Assembly (NCBI RefSeq): GCF_020567375.1
Contig: NZ_JAJBZM010000003.1
Coordinates: forward strand, 786,725 to 850,724
DNA from: Janibacter melonis
GTDB lineage: Bacteria; Actinomycetota; Actinomycetes; Actinomycetales; Dermatophilaceae
DNA length: 64,000 nucleotides
Reading direction: 5' to 3'
The notes under the pieces are model-generated. The model had not been told where the DNA came from. It saw only the letters and a list, made by a program, of their open reading frames with translations, and did no database searches. Made by a program: the position numbers and the translations under genes. How positions within the stretch are numbered: the stretch's first letter is position 1; every line of letters starts with the position of its first letter. This document shows, one piece after another, positions 40,548-49,176 of the stretch.

Positions 40548-41584
40548 CGTGCCCCTTCGTGGTCGCGGGCGTCGTCACCGCGGTGGTCGTGCTCGTGGTC
40601 GCCGTGCTCGTGCTCGTGGTCGCCGTGCTCGTGCCAGTGGTCGCCGTGCGCGGCGTGACGGTGCCCGTCGTGGACGTAGTCGACGTGGTCGCCGTGCAGC
40701 ACCTGCTCGTGGCCGCACTCGTCCCAGTGCACGTGCTCGTGCGGGTGCCCGGCAGGAGCCGCCCGGCGCCGTCGCAGGGTGCGCGCCGCCGCGCCGCCGG
40801 CCGCGGCGAGGACGAAGATCGCGATGAGCAGGAGGACGATCGTGCCACCGGAGGGGGTGTCCGCGTAGAAGCTCGCGACGACCCCGCCGACGCTCGTCCC
40901 GATGCCGATGACGACGGCCCACCGCAGGACCCCGCGGAAGCTGCGCCCGAGCTGCTGACCGGCCGCGTTGGGCAGGATCATCAGCGCGCTGATGAGCAGC
41001 AGGCCGACGACGCGCATCGAGACGACGACGGTGAGGGCGGTGAGCGCGGCGAGCAAGACGTTGGTGCCGACGACCGGCAGGCCGACGGCCCGTGCGTACT
41101 CCTCGTCCTGCGCCACGGCGAAGAAGCGGCCGCGCAGCACCGTCGTCACGAGGACGACGACGGCGGAGAGCACGGCGAAGGCGACGAGGTCGGCGCGCGA
41201 GACCGTGTTGATCGCGCCGAAGAGGTAGCCGTTGAGGTTGACCGGGGCACCCGCCGGCGCACGCGCGATGAGCACGACGCCGGCGGCGATGCCGCCGTAG
41301 AACATCACGGCGAGCGCGAGGTCGCCGCCCGTGCGCGCGTACGAGCGCAGCAGCTCGATGAGCACCGCCGCGACGAGGGCGACGACGAGCGCGGTCCACA
41401 CGGGGGAGGTCGAGGTGACCACGCCGACCCCGACGCCGGCCAGGGCCATGTGGCCCAGGCCGTCGCCGATGAGCGACATGCGCCGCTGGACGAGGAAGAC
41501 CCCGACGAGCGGCGCGGCAGCGCCGACGAGCAGCGCCGCGAGCAGCGCGTTGCGCATGAAGTCCAGGGAGAGCAGGTCGCTCAT
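40544..41584 (-). CDS. znuB: zinc ABC transporter permease with His-rich tail
   Basis: 346 aa, AGGAGG 5 bases before ATG 41584. About eight TM spans of the ABC-3 family (FMRNALLAALLVGAAAPLVGVFLVQRRMSLIGDGLGHMALAGVGVG, VVGLLLISALMILPNAAGQQL). Beyond the last TM span a tail of about 60 residues is packed with His, Asp and Glu (HEHVHWDECGHEQ, DGHRHAAHGDHWHEHGDHEH). The tail probably faces the cytoplasm and could hold incoming zinc or sense it; that role is inference. Overlaps znuC upstream and zur downstream by ATGA. Confidence 0.93.
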   Translation of the reverse strand: MSDLLSLDFMRNALLAALLVGAAAPLVGVFLVQRRMSLIGDGLGHMALAGVGVGVVTSTSPVWTALVVALVAAVLIELLRSYARTGGDLALAVMFYGGIAAGVVLIARAPAGAPVNLNGYLFGAINTVSRADLVAFAVLSAVVVLVTTVLRGRFFAVAQDEEYARAVGLPVVGTNVLLAALTALTVVVSMRVVGLLLISALMILPNAAGQQLGRSFRGVLRWAVVIGIGTSVGGVVASFYADTPSGGTIVLLLIAIFVLAAAGGAAARTLRRRRAAPAGHPHEHVHWDECGHEQVLHGDHVDYVHDGHRHAAHGDHWHEHGDHEHEHGDHEHDHRGDDARDHEGAR

Positions 41585-42384
41585 GCACGCCTCCTGGGGG
41601 CGATGATCTCGCCGGTGAGCGAGGGGTCGGGCTCGTGGTCGAGCTCGTCGTCGTGGTGGTGGTGCACGTGGCCGAGGTCGTCGAGCGCCGAGGGTGGCCC
41701 GTCGTAAGCGATCGCGCCGTCGCGCACGACGACGGCCCGGGTGACGAGGTCGCGCAGGGCGTCGAGCTCGTGCGTGACGACGACGAGGGTCGCGCCGCGC
41801 TCGACGAGGCGTCGCAGCACGGCGGCGAGCACCCGCTGGTTGCCGACGTCGACGCCGGCGGTCGGCTCGTCGAGGACGAAGAGCTCGGGTCCGGCGGCGA
41901 GGGCCCGGGCGATGAGCACCCGGCGCTGCTGGCCGCCCGAGAGGGTCGAGACCTCGTGGGTGCGCTGCTCGCCGAGACCGACGACCTCGATCGCCTCGCG
42001 GACGGCCGTGCGGTGCTCGGGAGCCAGGGCCCGCCACGGCGCCCACCACGGCACGCGGGGGACACGGCCGGTCGCGACGATCTCCTCGACGGTCGCCGAG
42101 ACGGTCGAGGCGAGGGTGTGGCGCTGCGGGACATACCCGACCCGCGTGCGCTCCTCGAGGTGCTCGCGCGGGGTGCCGAAGAGCTCGACGGTCCCGCGGC
42201 TGGTCTCGGCGAGCCCGAGCAGGCCCTTGACGACGGTCGACTTGCCCGACCCGTTGGGCCCGAGCACGGCGACGACCTCGCCGCGCTCCACGACGAGGTC
42301 GACGTCGGTGACGACGGTGCGCTCGGAGTACCCGAAGGAGGCCGCGTGCACCCGGATCACCGGGGTGGGCTCTGCTGAGCTCAT
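41581..42384 (-). CDS. znuC: zinc ABC transporter ATP-binding subunit
   Basis: 267 aa. Walker A GPNGSGKST, signature TLSGGQQRRVLIARAL, Walker B LFVLDEPTAGVD and VVTHELDAL. The C-terminus carries GHVHHHHDDELDHE, another His-rich segment matching those on ZnuA and ZnuB. ATG overlaps the znuA stop; the znuB start overlaps this stop. Supplies energy for zinc import. Confidence 0.94.
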   Translation of the reverse strand: MSSAEPTPVIRVHAASFGYSERTVVTDVDLVVERGEVVAVLGPNGSGKSTVVKGLLGLAETSRGTVELFGTPREHLEERTRVGYVPQRHTLASTVSATVEEIVATGRVPRVPWWAPWRALAPEHRTAVREAIEVVGLGEQRTHEVSTLSGGQQRRVLIARALAAGPELFVLDEPTAGVDVGNQRVLAAVLRRLVERGATLVVVTHELDALRDLVTRAVVVRDGAIAYDGPPSALDDLGHVHHHHDDELDHEPDPSLTGEIIAPRRRA

Positions 42385-43319
42385 GAGCAGGACTGGCCCT
42401 TCTCCAAGGTCGTGAGGTTGGCCTCCATGATGCCGAAGTAGTCCTGCGCGGACGACTCGTCGGTCACCCCTTCGATCGGGTCGAGGACCATGACCTGCGC
42501 GTCGGCCTCCTTCGCGATGGTCTCGGCGACGTCCTTGGGCACGAGGGTCTCGGCGTAGACGGTCGGCACGTCGTGCTCGCGGATGTGCTCGACGACGTCC
42601 TTCATCGCCTGCGCGCTGGGCTCGGTCTCGGGTGTGAGCCCGGTGATCGACTCCTGGGTCAGGCCGTACGCGTCGGCGAGGTAGCCGAAGGCGGCGTGCG
42701 AGGTGACGAGGTCGGTCGTCCGGCAGTCCTTCAGGCCCTCGCGGAAGGAGGCGTCGAGCGAGTCGAGCCGGGTGCGCATGTCCTTGGCGTTCTGCTCGTA
42801 CTCCGCGGCGTGGTCGGGGTCGACCCGGCCGAGCTCGCCGGCGATCGCGTCGGCGACGTCCGCGTAGCGCTGCGGGTCGAGCCAGAAGTGGGGGTCCTGC
42901 GAGCCGTGGTCGTGGCCCGCGTGCTCCTCCGCGGACTCGCCGCCGTGGTCGTGGCCGTCGTCGGTGGCGGCGAGGTCGAGCCGGGCGGCCTTCGTCACGT
43001 CGAAGGCGGTGCCGTCGGCCTCGGTGATCGCGTCGTCGACGGCGGGCTGGAAGTCGGCGAGGTAGACCACCGAGTCGGCCTGGGCCACCGACAGCACGTC
43101 CTTGGGGCTGAGCTCGAGGTCGTGCGGCTCGGCGCCGGGGCGGGTGAGGTTGGTCGCCTCGACCCGGTCGCCGCCGACCTGCTGCACGGCGTACTGCAGG
43201 GGGTAGAAGGAGGTGACCACCTCGAGGCGGTCACCCCCGCCCGCTGCGTCGTCGGAGCCGTCGCTGCCGCAGGCGGCGAGGGCGAGGAGGGGGGCGACGA
43301 GGAGGGCGGTGCGCTTCAT
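42381..43319 (-). CDS. znuA: zinc-binding lipoprotein ZnuA
   Basis: 312 aa from ATG 43319, giving a lipoprotein signal MKRTALLVAPLLALAAC with Cys17. Cluster A-1 metal receptor with a His-rich loop (DDGHDHGGESAEEHAGHDHGSQD) typical of zinc-specific ZnuA, and zinc ligand His in DPHFWLDP, SHAAFGY and the C-terminal VMVLDPIEGV. Upstream in-frame ATGs at 43328 and 43334 lie inside a Zur box and would place charged residues before the signal peptide, so the third ATG is preferred; this is not certain. First gene of znuA-C-B-zur. Confidence 0.93.
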   Translation of the reverse strand: MKRTALLVAPLLALAACGSDGSDDAAGGGDRLEVVTSFYPLQYAVQQVGGDRVEATNLTRPGAEPHDLELSPKDVLSVAQADSVVYLADFQPAVDDAITEADGTAFDVTKAARLDLAATDDGHDHGGESAEEHAGHDHGSQDPHFWLDPQRYADVADAIAGELGRVDPDHAAEYEQNAKDMRTRLDSLDASFREGLKDCRTTDLVTSHAAFGYLADAYGLTQESITGLTPETEPSAQAMKDVVEHIREHDVPTVYAETLVPKDVAETIAKEADAQVMVLDPIEGVTDESSAQDYFGIMEANLTTLEKGQSCS

Positions 43320-43362
43320 GACAACCATTCTCATCTCAATTGAGAACGGTTGTCAAAATCTA
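43319..43362 (-). promoter_or_regulatory. znuA promoter with two Zur boxes
   Basis: TAGATT on the minus strand at 43362-43357 is the -10. Just downstream lie two inverted copies of a Zur-type box: TGAGAACGGTTGTCA on the plus strand at 43341-43355 and TGAGAATGGTTGTCA on the minus strand at 43333-43319. They fit the TGAnAAtnnTTnTCA pattern of actinobacterial Zur sites and are centred 22 bp apart, two helical turns, allowing two dimers to bind cooperatively over the transcription start. Confidence 0.8.
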
Positions 43363-43366
43363 CGGG

Positions 43367-43672
43367 TCAGCGCGGGACGGCTCGCACGACGGTGATCGCC
43401 AGGCACAAGACGATGACCGCGAGGCGGAGCATCTTCTCCGACGGCGTGAGGCGCGGCCAGCTGATGGCGAGCACCCAGACGAGCACGAGCACCGCGAGGG
43501 CGAGGAAGACCCAGCCCCAGCCGGGCACGACCGCACCGAGCAGGACGAGGGCGAAGACGCCGAGGACGGGCACGACCGGCGGCAGCCCCGACACCCATCG
43601 GACGAGGGGCGCGGTGGCGCGGGCGACGGCGGTGTCCCGCGGGACCTCGGGGGACGGCTGGGACGGGCTCAC
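43367..43672 (-). CDS. small two-TM membrane protein, DUF6703-like
   Basis: 101 aa from GTG 43672. A Pro/Ser-rich head is followed by two hydrophobic spans (PVVPVLGVFALVLLGAVVPG, WGWVFLALAVLVLVWVLAIS) and a basic C-terminus with LTPSEKMLRLAVIVLCLAITVVRAVPR as a third amphipathic or TM segment. The pattern resembles the small actinobacterial DUF6703 proteins; that label is tentative and function is unknown. TACGAT 6 bases upstream indicates a leaderless start. It ends just before the znuA promoter. Confidence 0.65.
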   Translation of the reverse strand: MSPSQPSPEVPRDTAVARATAPLVRWVSGLPPVVPVLGVFALVLLGAVVPGWGWVFLALAVLVLVWVLAISWPRLTPSEKMLRLAVIVLCLAITVVRAVPR

Positions 43673-43678
43673 CCGACG

Positions 43679-43684
43679 ATCGTA
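43679..43684 (-). promoter_or_regulatory. leaderless -10 box for small membrane protein
   Basis: TACGAT on the minus strand, 6 bases before GTG 43672. Confidence 0.45.
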
Positions 43685-43715
43685 GGCGGTGGTCGGCACC
43701 CCCTTCGCGGCCGGA

Positions 43716-43721
43716 TAGCCT
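43716..43721 (+). promoter_or_regulatory. leaderless -10 box for glyS
   Basis: TAGCCT, 6 bases before ATG 43728; no Shine-Dalgarno. Divergent from the DUF6703-like promoter, 55 bp between start codons. Confidence 0.55.
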
Positions 43722-43727
43722 TGCGCC

Positions 43728-45134
<1,407 letters not shown>

Positions 45135-45152
45135 GCCGCACCGCACGACAGC

Positions 45153-45184
45153 CAGCGCCCCCGGCCACCAGGCCGGGGGCGCTG
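45153..45184. terminator. intrinsic terminator between glyS and SIMPL gene
   Basis: Perfect 14-bp stem CAGCGCCCCCGGCC, loop ACCA, and complement; converging genes on both sides. No U-tract. Confidence 0.85.
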
Positions 45185-45191
45185 CGTCGTC

Positions 45192-45950
45192 TCAGAGGAG
45201 CTCCCAGACCACCTCGACCTGGACGGTGAGGTCCTGCTCGCCGGCGTAGAGGGCGAAGGCCCTGCCGGTGCTCGCGTCGGCGCTGCTGAGCAACTGCGCC
45301 TCGAAGACGCCCCGGTCACCGCGGGGCTCGACGATCTTCGTGGCCCTCCCGAGCCGGCGCCCGGACGCCTTCGCGTACTGCTCGGCGGTCGCGCGCGAGT
45401 CGGCCATCGCCTCGTCGCGCGCCTCCTTCGTCGCCTGCGTCTCGTCGCTCACCGCGAGCCGGATCCCGCCGACGCGCAGCGCCCTGCCGGCGTCCTTGGT
45501 CGCCGCGGTGATGGCGTCGCCGGCGTCCTCGAGGGCGACCTCGACCCGCACCGACTGCGTGACGGAGTAGCCCGTCGGCTCGGGCGCCTGCCCCTTGACC
45601 CGGCGGTAGGTCGGGCGCATCTGGGCGCCGGTGGTCCGCACGTCCTCGCGGGCGACGCCCTGGTCGACGAGGGCGTCGACGGCCGTCGACAGCTCGGCGC
45701 TCGAGCGGCTCAGCGCGTCGTCGAGGCCCTCGGCCCGGGTCGTCACCGACAGGTCGAAGTGGACCTCGTCGGGCACGACGCTCGTGCTCCCCGAGCCACG
45801 GATGGTGATCGTCTCGCTGCTCGCCGGGCCTGCCGGGTCCGGCTCGTCGGCCTGCGCGTTGCTCGTGCCGACGACGTAGGCGAGCGCGAGCCCGACCACG
45901 ACGGCGAGCGTCACGACCGCCCCGCGCATGCTGCTGGAGATCCCGCTCAT
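45192..45950 (-). CDS. SIMPL-domain (DUF541) exported protein
   Basis: 252 aa from ATG 45950 (GTG 45959 is an alternative). One N-terminal TM or signal segment (GAVVTLAVVVGLALAYVVG), then a SIMPL domain: ITIRGSGSTSVVPDEVHFDLSVTTRAEGLDDALSRSSAELSTAVDALV, TGYSVTQSVRVEVALEDAGDAITAA, and the closing VQVEVVWELL. SIMPL proteins form oligomeric periplasmic or outer-face assemblies of uncertain role. Not in an operon; converges on glyS. Confidence 0.88.
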   Translation of the reverse strand: MSGISSSMRGAVVTLAVVVGLALAYVVGTSNAQADEPDPAGPASSETITIRGSGSTSVVPDEVHFDLSVTTRAEGLDDALSRSSAELSTAVDALVDQGVAREDVRTTGAQMRPTYRRVKGQAPEPTGYSVTQSVRVEVALEDAGDAITAATKDAGRALRVGGIRLAVSDETQATKEARDEAMADSRATAEQYAKASGRRLGRATKIVEPRGDRGVFEAQLLSSADASTGRAFALYAGEQDLTVQVEVVWELL

Positions 45951-46034
45951 CTGCCCCACCCCGATCCTCGTGCGACGGCCCGTGCCGTCGACCTCGGGGC
46001 TAGGACGCGGCGGGGGAGCGGGTGGTTCCCCCGC

Positions 46035-46865
46035 TCAGGCGCCGGTGGCGACGGGCCGCTCGGGGTCGGAGACCCACTCGCTCCACGAGCCGATGTACGG
46101 CACGGCGGTCACCTCGATCTCGGCAAGGGCGAGCGCCGTGTGCGCCGCGGTGACGCCCGAGCCGCAGTACGTGCCGACGGGTGTCGCGTCGGAGGCGTGC
46201 AGCCCGAGGGCGTGCAGCCGCTCCCGCAGCTCCTCCGGCGGGAGCAGCCGGCCGTCCGGGCGCACCAGCTCGCCCATGGGCAGGTTCGTCGCCCCGGGGA
46301 CGTGCCCGGCGACCGGGTCGATCGGCTCGCTCTCGCCGCGGAAGCGCTCGGGCGTGCGGGCGTCGAGGAGCAGACCCTCCTGCGCGACCCGGGCGGCGCC
46401 GTCGGCGTCGAGGACCGGCAGGCTCCCGGGGCGCACGACGACGTCACCCGGCTCGACCGGGTCCGGCTCGGTGCTCACCGGCAGCCCGGCGTCGCGCCAC
46501 GCGGACAGACCGCCGTCGAGCACGCGGACGTCCTCGACGCCTGCCCAGCGCAGCACCCACCACGCCCGGGCGGCCGACAGCGAGGTGCGCTGGTCGTAGA
46601 CGACGACGGTGCTCTCGGCGCGCACACCCGCGGCTCGCAGGCCCTCCTGGAGCACCTCCGGGTCGGGCAGGGGGTGCCGTCCACCCGCGCCGGGCGGGCC
46701 GGCGAGGACGGAGTCGAGGTCGACCGGCGCCGCCCCGGGCAGGTGACCGGCGGCGTAGAGCTGGGCGCTCGGCGTGCCGCCCAGCTCGTACTGCACGTCG
46801 AGCACGACGACGTCGGGGCGCTGACGCATCGCGTCGAGGGCAGAAGGGGTGAGCAGCGTGCTCAT
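46035..46865 (-). CDS. two-domain sulfurtransferase (rhodanese)
   Basis: 276 aa, GGAGG before ATG. Two rhodanese domains; the catalytic loop is CGSGVTA with Cys234 in the second, and the first has Asp91 in place of Cys, as usual. CGSGVTA is closer to thiosulfate/3-mercaptopyruvate sulfurtransferase loops. Its ATG overlaps the stop of a CDF transporter gene, and a sulfide:quinone-reductase-like flavoprotein is divergent, suggesting a shared role in sulfide or sulfane-sulfur handling (inference). Confidence 0.9.
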   Translation of the reverse strand: MSTLLTPSALDAMRQRPDVVVLDVQYELGGTPSAQLYAAGHLPGAAPVDLDSVLAGPPGAGGRHPLPDPEVLQEGLRAAGVRAESTVVVYDQRTSLSAARAWWVLRWAGVEDVRVLDGGLSAWRDAGLPVSTEPDPVEPGDVVVRPGSLPVLDADGAARVAQEGLLLDARTPERFRGESEPIDPVAGHVPGATNLPMGELVRPDGRLLPPEELRERLHALGLHASDATPVGTYCGSGVTAAHTALALAEIEVTAVPYIGSWSEWVSDPERPVATGA

Positions 46866-47827
46866 GAGGGTCCTCCGGGGGTCGGTGTCGGGCCGGCCAC
46901 GGGCACCTCGTGCTCGTAGTCGTCGTAGGAGCGGGGGTCCTCGCGCGGCTCGATGTGGGTCGAGACCCGCAGGTCGGGGTACTCCGCCCGCAGCGCGTCC
47001 TCGACCTCCTCGACGAGGTCGTGGGCCCGGCGCACGTCCCACGCCCCGGGCACGAGGACGTGCACCTCGGCGAAGGAGGTGTGGCCGGCCACCCGCGTGC
47101 GCAGGCCGTGGAAGTGGACCTCGTCGTCGGCCCACCGCGAGAGCAGCTCGGCGAGCCGGACGTTGTCGGACTCGTCCATCGTGCGGTCCATGAGCCCGCT
47201 CGTCGACTCGTCGAGCAGCCCCCACCCGGCCCACAGGATGTTGGCCGCGACGAGCAGCGCGACGACGGGGTCGAGCCAGTCGATGCCGGTGAGCCACACG
47301 AGCGCGACGCCGACGACGACCCCGACGGAGGTGACGACGTCGGTGAGCAGGTGCCGGCCGTCGGCGGTGAGGGTGATCGAGCGGTGCCGGCGACCGGCCC
47401 GCAGGAGCACGACGGCGACGAGCCCGTTGACGACCGACGCACCGACCGAGATGGCCAGACCGATGCCGACGTCCTCCACCGGCCGGGGGTCGAGCAGTCG
47501 CAGCACCGACTGCCAGATGATGACGAGCGCGGCGACGGCGATCATCGCGCCCTCGAGGGCGGCGGAGAGGTACTCCGCCTTCGCGTGGCCGAAATGGTGG
47601 CCCGCGTCGGCGGGGGCCGCCGCGACGCGCAGGGCGACGAGCGCGCCGACGGCGGCGACAAGGTTGACGACCGACTCGGCTGCGTCCGAGAGCAGACCGA
47701 CGGAGTCGGTGACGAGCCAGGCGGTGGTCTTCATCCCGATCGTCACCAGGGCGGCGGCGATGGCCAGCCAGGCGAAGCGGGTCAGACGGGCCCGGTCGAC
47801 CCGGGCGGGCGGTGCGGCGGTCGTCAC
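46862..47827 (-). CDS. cation diffusion facilitator transporter
   Basis: 321 aa from GTG 47827 (GTG 47845 is an alternative). Six TM spans with CDF motifs SDAAESVVNLVAAVGALVALRVAA, HHFGHAKAEYLSAALEGAMI and HLLTDVVTSVGVVVGVALVWLTG, and a C-terminal cytoplasmic metal-sensing domain (VHFHGLRTRVAGHTSFAEVHVLVPG). Exports Zn2+, Fe2+ or similar against protons. Coupled to the sulfurtransferase gene by a 4-base overlap. Confidence 0.9.
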   Translation of the reverse strand: MTTAAPPARVDRARLTRFAWLAIAAALVTIGMKTTAWLVTDSVGLLSDAAESVVNLVAAVGALVALRVAAAPADAGHHFGHAKAEYLSAALEGAMIAVAALVIIWQSVLRLLDPRPVEDVGIGLAISVGASVVNGLVAVVLLRAGRRHRSITLTADGRHLLTDVVTSVGVVVGVALVWLTGIDWLDPVVALLVAANILWAGWGLLDESTSGLMDRTMDESDNVRLAELLSRWADDEVHFHGLRTRVAGHTSFAEVHVLVPGAWDVRRAHDLVEEVEDALRAEYPDLRVSTHIEPREDPRSYDDYEHEVPVAGPTPTPGGPS

Positions 47828-47885
47828 CCGGCCATCCTCGCGCACGGGGCCCGACCTGCGGCCCCGCAGCCGCCGGTCGCGCGGG

Positions 47886-47891
47886 TAGCGT
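47886..47891 (+). promoter_or_regulatory. leaderless -10 box for SQR-like gene
   Basis: TAGCGT, 7 bases before ATG 47899. Confidence 0.5.
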
Positions 47892-47898
47892 CCGCCCC

Positions 47899-49077
47899 AT
47901 GAGCCGGCACCACGACGTCGTCGTCCTCGGGGGAGGGAACGCCGGCATCTCGCTGGCCGCCCGGCTGCGCCGGGTCGGCTGCCGAGACGTCCTCGTCGTC
48001 GCCCCCTCCGCGACCCACCTCTACCGACCGATGCTCAACTACGTCGGCGGCGGTCAGGCGCGCCTCGACGAGCTCACCCTGACGACGCACGCCGTCATGC
48101 CCTCGGGCGTGCAGTGGCTGCGCGACCGGGCGGTCGCCGTGCATCCCGACCTCCACGAGGTCGAGACGGCGAAGGGGGAGCGCGTCGGCTACACCGACCT
48201 CGTCGTCGCGACCGGGCTCGAGGAGGACCTCGGCGCGGTCGAGGGTCTCGAGACGGCTCTCGCGTCGGGCTGGGCGAGCACCCCGCACCTCGAAGAACGG
48301 GCCGAGCGCACCTGGGAGGCGCTGCGCCCCCTTCGCCGCGGCAGGGTCGTGCTGAGCATCCCGCCCGAGCCGGCGCCGTGCGGTGGCACGGCGCTCAAGC
48401 CCCTCTTCCTCGCGGCCGACCACTGGCGGCGCGAAGGGGTCCTCGGCGACGTCGAGATCCATCTCGTCACCCCCTTCGCGTCGGTCCTCGACCTCCCCTT
48501 CGTCGACGGCACGCTCACCACCCGGCTCGAGAGGCTCGGCGTCCAGGTGCACCACGACGCCCGGGTCGCGTCGCTCGACGGCGCCACCCGCGAGGTCGTC
48601 GTCGCGTCCGGCGGGGGCACGACGCCGATCGCGGACGTCGACCACGCCGTCGTCGTCCCGCACTACCGGGGGCCGTCCTGGCTGGCCGGTCTCGCCGGTG
48701 GCGAGCACGGGCTCGTCGACGTCGACCCCGAGACGATGGCGCACCGCAGCGCACCGGACGTGTGGTCCCTCGGTGACGTCGCCGACCTGCGCACCCGCCC
48801 GTCCGGGGGAGCGCTGCGTCGGCAGGTCGACGTCCTCGCCGACAACATCGCCCGCCGCCGTCTCGGCGAGCCGTTGCGCCGCTACGACGGCTACACGATC
48901 ATCCCGATCACCACCGACCGGCGCCGGCTGCTCCTCGCCGAGATGGACCGCGACGGCACCCCTCAGCCCACCGTGCGCCGACCCGATCTCACCGTCCCGA
49001 GGACCTGGCTGTGGGTCTTCGACCGCTACCTCGAGCCGAGGGTCTACCGCTACGCCCTGCTGCGCGGCCGCGTCTGA
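47899..49077 (+). CDS. sulfide:quinone reductase-like FAD oxidoreductase
   Basis: 392 aa from ATG 47899. Dinucleotide motif VVLGGGNAGISLAARL, YRPMLNYVGGGQ (the fHxPL/YxP region of SQR-type flavoproteins), PAPCGGTALKPLFLAADHW with a single Cys at the place of the SQR redox cysteine, and SLGDVADLRTRPSGGALRRQVDVLADNI as the second FAD motif. A C-terminal YTIIPITTDRRRLLLAEMDRDG..P region matches membrane-associated SQRs. Absence of an obvious second redox Cys leaves the true substrate open. Divergent from CDF-rhodanese. Confidence 0.82.
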   Translation: MSRHHDVVVLGGGNAGISLAARLRRVGCRDVLVVAPSATHLYRPMLNYVGGGQARLDELTLTTHAVMPSGVQWLRDRAVAVHPDLHEVETAKGERVGYTDLVVATGLEEDLGAVEGLETALASGWASTPHLEERAERTWEALRPLRRGRVVLSIPPEPAPCGGTALKPLFLAADHWRREGVLGDVEIHLVTPFASVLDLPFVDGTLTTRLERLGVQVHHDARVASLDGATREVVVASGGGTTPIADVDHAVVVPHYRGPSWLAGLAGGEHGLVDVDPETMAHRSAPDVWSLGDVADLRTRPSGGALRRQVDVLADNIARRRLGEPLRRYDGYTIIPITTDRRRLLLAEMDRDGTPQPTVRRPDLTVPRTWLWVFDRYLEPRVYRYALLRGRV

Positions 49078-49176
49078 GGCCGGACCGAGATCGGACCGGC
49101 TGCGCGGGCGCAGGTGCAGGGTCCATCCTGGCGACGAGAGGTCGCGCCGCACGAGGGCGGACGGGAGGTCGGTGCC

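Noticed and set aside
43674..43727. T-box riboswitch before glyS
   Set aside because: There are only 55 bases between divergent starts and a -10 box 6 bases from the ATG; no room for a T-box.
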